The notes under the pieces: generated by a model | What the model was told of the DNA's origin: nothing | Seen by the model: the letters and a program-made list of their open reading frames with translations, nothing else | The model's database searches: none | Program-made: the position numbers and the translations under genes | Assembly (NCBI RefSeq): GCF_001598295.1 | Contig: NZ_BCYR01000003.1 | Location: forward strand, 186,001-250,000 | Length of the DNA: 64,000 nt | DNA from: Klebsiella ornithinolytica NBRC 105727 = ATCC 31898 | GTDB taxonomy: Bacteria; Pseudomonadota; Gammaproteobacteria; Enterobacterales; Enterobacteriaceae | Direction: 5' to 3' | Shown: positions 63,798 to 64,000 of the stretch, piece by piece | How positions within the stretch are numbered: the first letter of the stretch is position 1 | Layout of the letters: every line of letters begins with the position of its first letter

Positions 63798-64000
63798 TTA
63801 GATGCCCGCCTTGAGTTCCTGCCCTTTTTCATACATCAGCTCGGGATACATTATCTTCATACTGCGTGCTGCTTGTTGCTGCTTCATCAACTCAGCATCA
63901 CCACCGCAGATTGCTACCATAATCACAAATGTCTGTGGATGTGGATAAATACCCATTCGGCTCACCCTCAGTTGCCAGCTGATGAATTGGGCACTATCTC
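63798..64000 (-). CDS. partial or small hypothetical gene at the window edge
   Basis: A minus-strand frame open to the edge of the window and ending at TAA 63798. It reads FISWQLRVSRMGIYPHPQ, then VIMVAICGGDAELMKQ and ends YEKGQELKAGI. It may be the 3' end of a longer gene. Alternatively ATG 63956, preceded by AGGGTGAG, would start a 52-residue protein. I do not recognise it. Confidence 0.45.
   Translation of the reverse strand, partial: DSAQFISWQLRVSRMGIYPHPQTFVIMVAICGGDAELMKQQQAARSMKIMYPELMYEKGQELKAGI

Noticed and set aside
1..64000. CRISPR arrays, rRNA operons or prophage blocks
   Set aside because: No regularly spaced repeats, rRNA-like sequence or cluster of phage structural genes was found while reading the window.

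Overview
The window looks like a chromosome segment from a Klebsiella-type member of the Enterobacteriaceae. The core block marRAB/marC - sotB - ptrR(yneJ) - sad(yneI) - glsB(yneH) - yneG - dgcF(yneF) - uxaB - tam follows the enterobacterial order. It is interspersed with accessory genes: pgtPCBA phosphoglycerate uptake, a MrkH-like PilZ protein, many GNAT acetyltransferases and many LysR/MFS pairs. Most of the sequence is GC-rich. AT-richer islands lie at about 22.2-23.1 kb, 45.5-47.7 kb and 59-62 kb. All names come from reading the translations and from recalled family members. No database search was run.

Layout. 0-4.5 kb: a small orphan gene, then a LacI regulator divergent from a GH5-type glycosidase and a GPH sugar symporter (a glycoside-use locus). 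4.5-9.5 kb: trkG, marBAR with its operator, marC, sotB. 9.6-13.8 kb: two tandem PhzF paralogues, an L-2-hydroxyacid dehydrogenase, a GNAT, ptrR. 13.8-20.3 kb: sad-glsB-yneG (succinate semialdehyde and glutamine catabolism), the diguanylate cyclase dgcF, a GNAT, uxaB. 20.3-24.4 kb: a variable stretch where E. coli carries yneE, here with a GNAT, a 32-residue membrane peptide, a LysR and a MrkH-like PilZ protein, followed by tam and a DUF2913-like gene. 24.6-30.7 kb: MFS, VOC, GNAT, a deleted LysE, a YbfB-type MFS, and a LysR divergent from a nitronate monooxygenase.

30.7-34.1 kb: an operon of a 2OG-Fe(II)-type oxygenase and a MetQNI-like ABC importer. It is preceded by an overlapping upstream ORF that begins Met-Arg-Cys-Cys-Cys-Pro and looks like a cysteine-sensing attenuator. 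34.2-37.3 kb: a VF530 protein, AraC divergent from a NepI-like exporter, a GNAT. 37.6-45.3 kb: an OxlT-like antiporter and pgtP/pgtCBA. This segment is flanked by imperfect direct repeats of the 3' end of the nepI-like gene, which suggests how it was inserted. 45.5-47.7 kb: an AT-rich island with an unrecognised 266-residue protein and a lipoprotein NucA-type nuclease. 47.8-56.2 kb: small metabolic, regulatory and transport genes with decayed members (a VOC gene with one internal stop, a MocR regulator truncated after its PLP lysine).

56.5-59 kb: a DUF1003 protein and a second, divergent kup gene broken by an exact 10-bp tandem duplication. 59-64 kb: an outer-membrane beta-barrel candidate, a striking fusion of a papain-like protease and an alpha/beta-hydrolase, a TacAT-like toxin-antitoxin pair, an ISNCY-type transposase remnant, and a partial frame at the right edge.

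The strongest leads are the Cys-Cys-Cys upstream ORF of the oxygenase/ABC operon, the protease-lipase fusion, the reversible-looking kup duplication, the orphan MrkH-like c-di-GMP receptor close to dgcF, and the direct repeats flanking the pgt segment.
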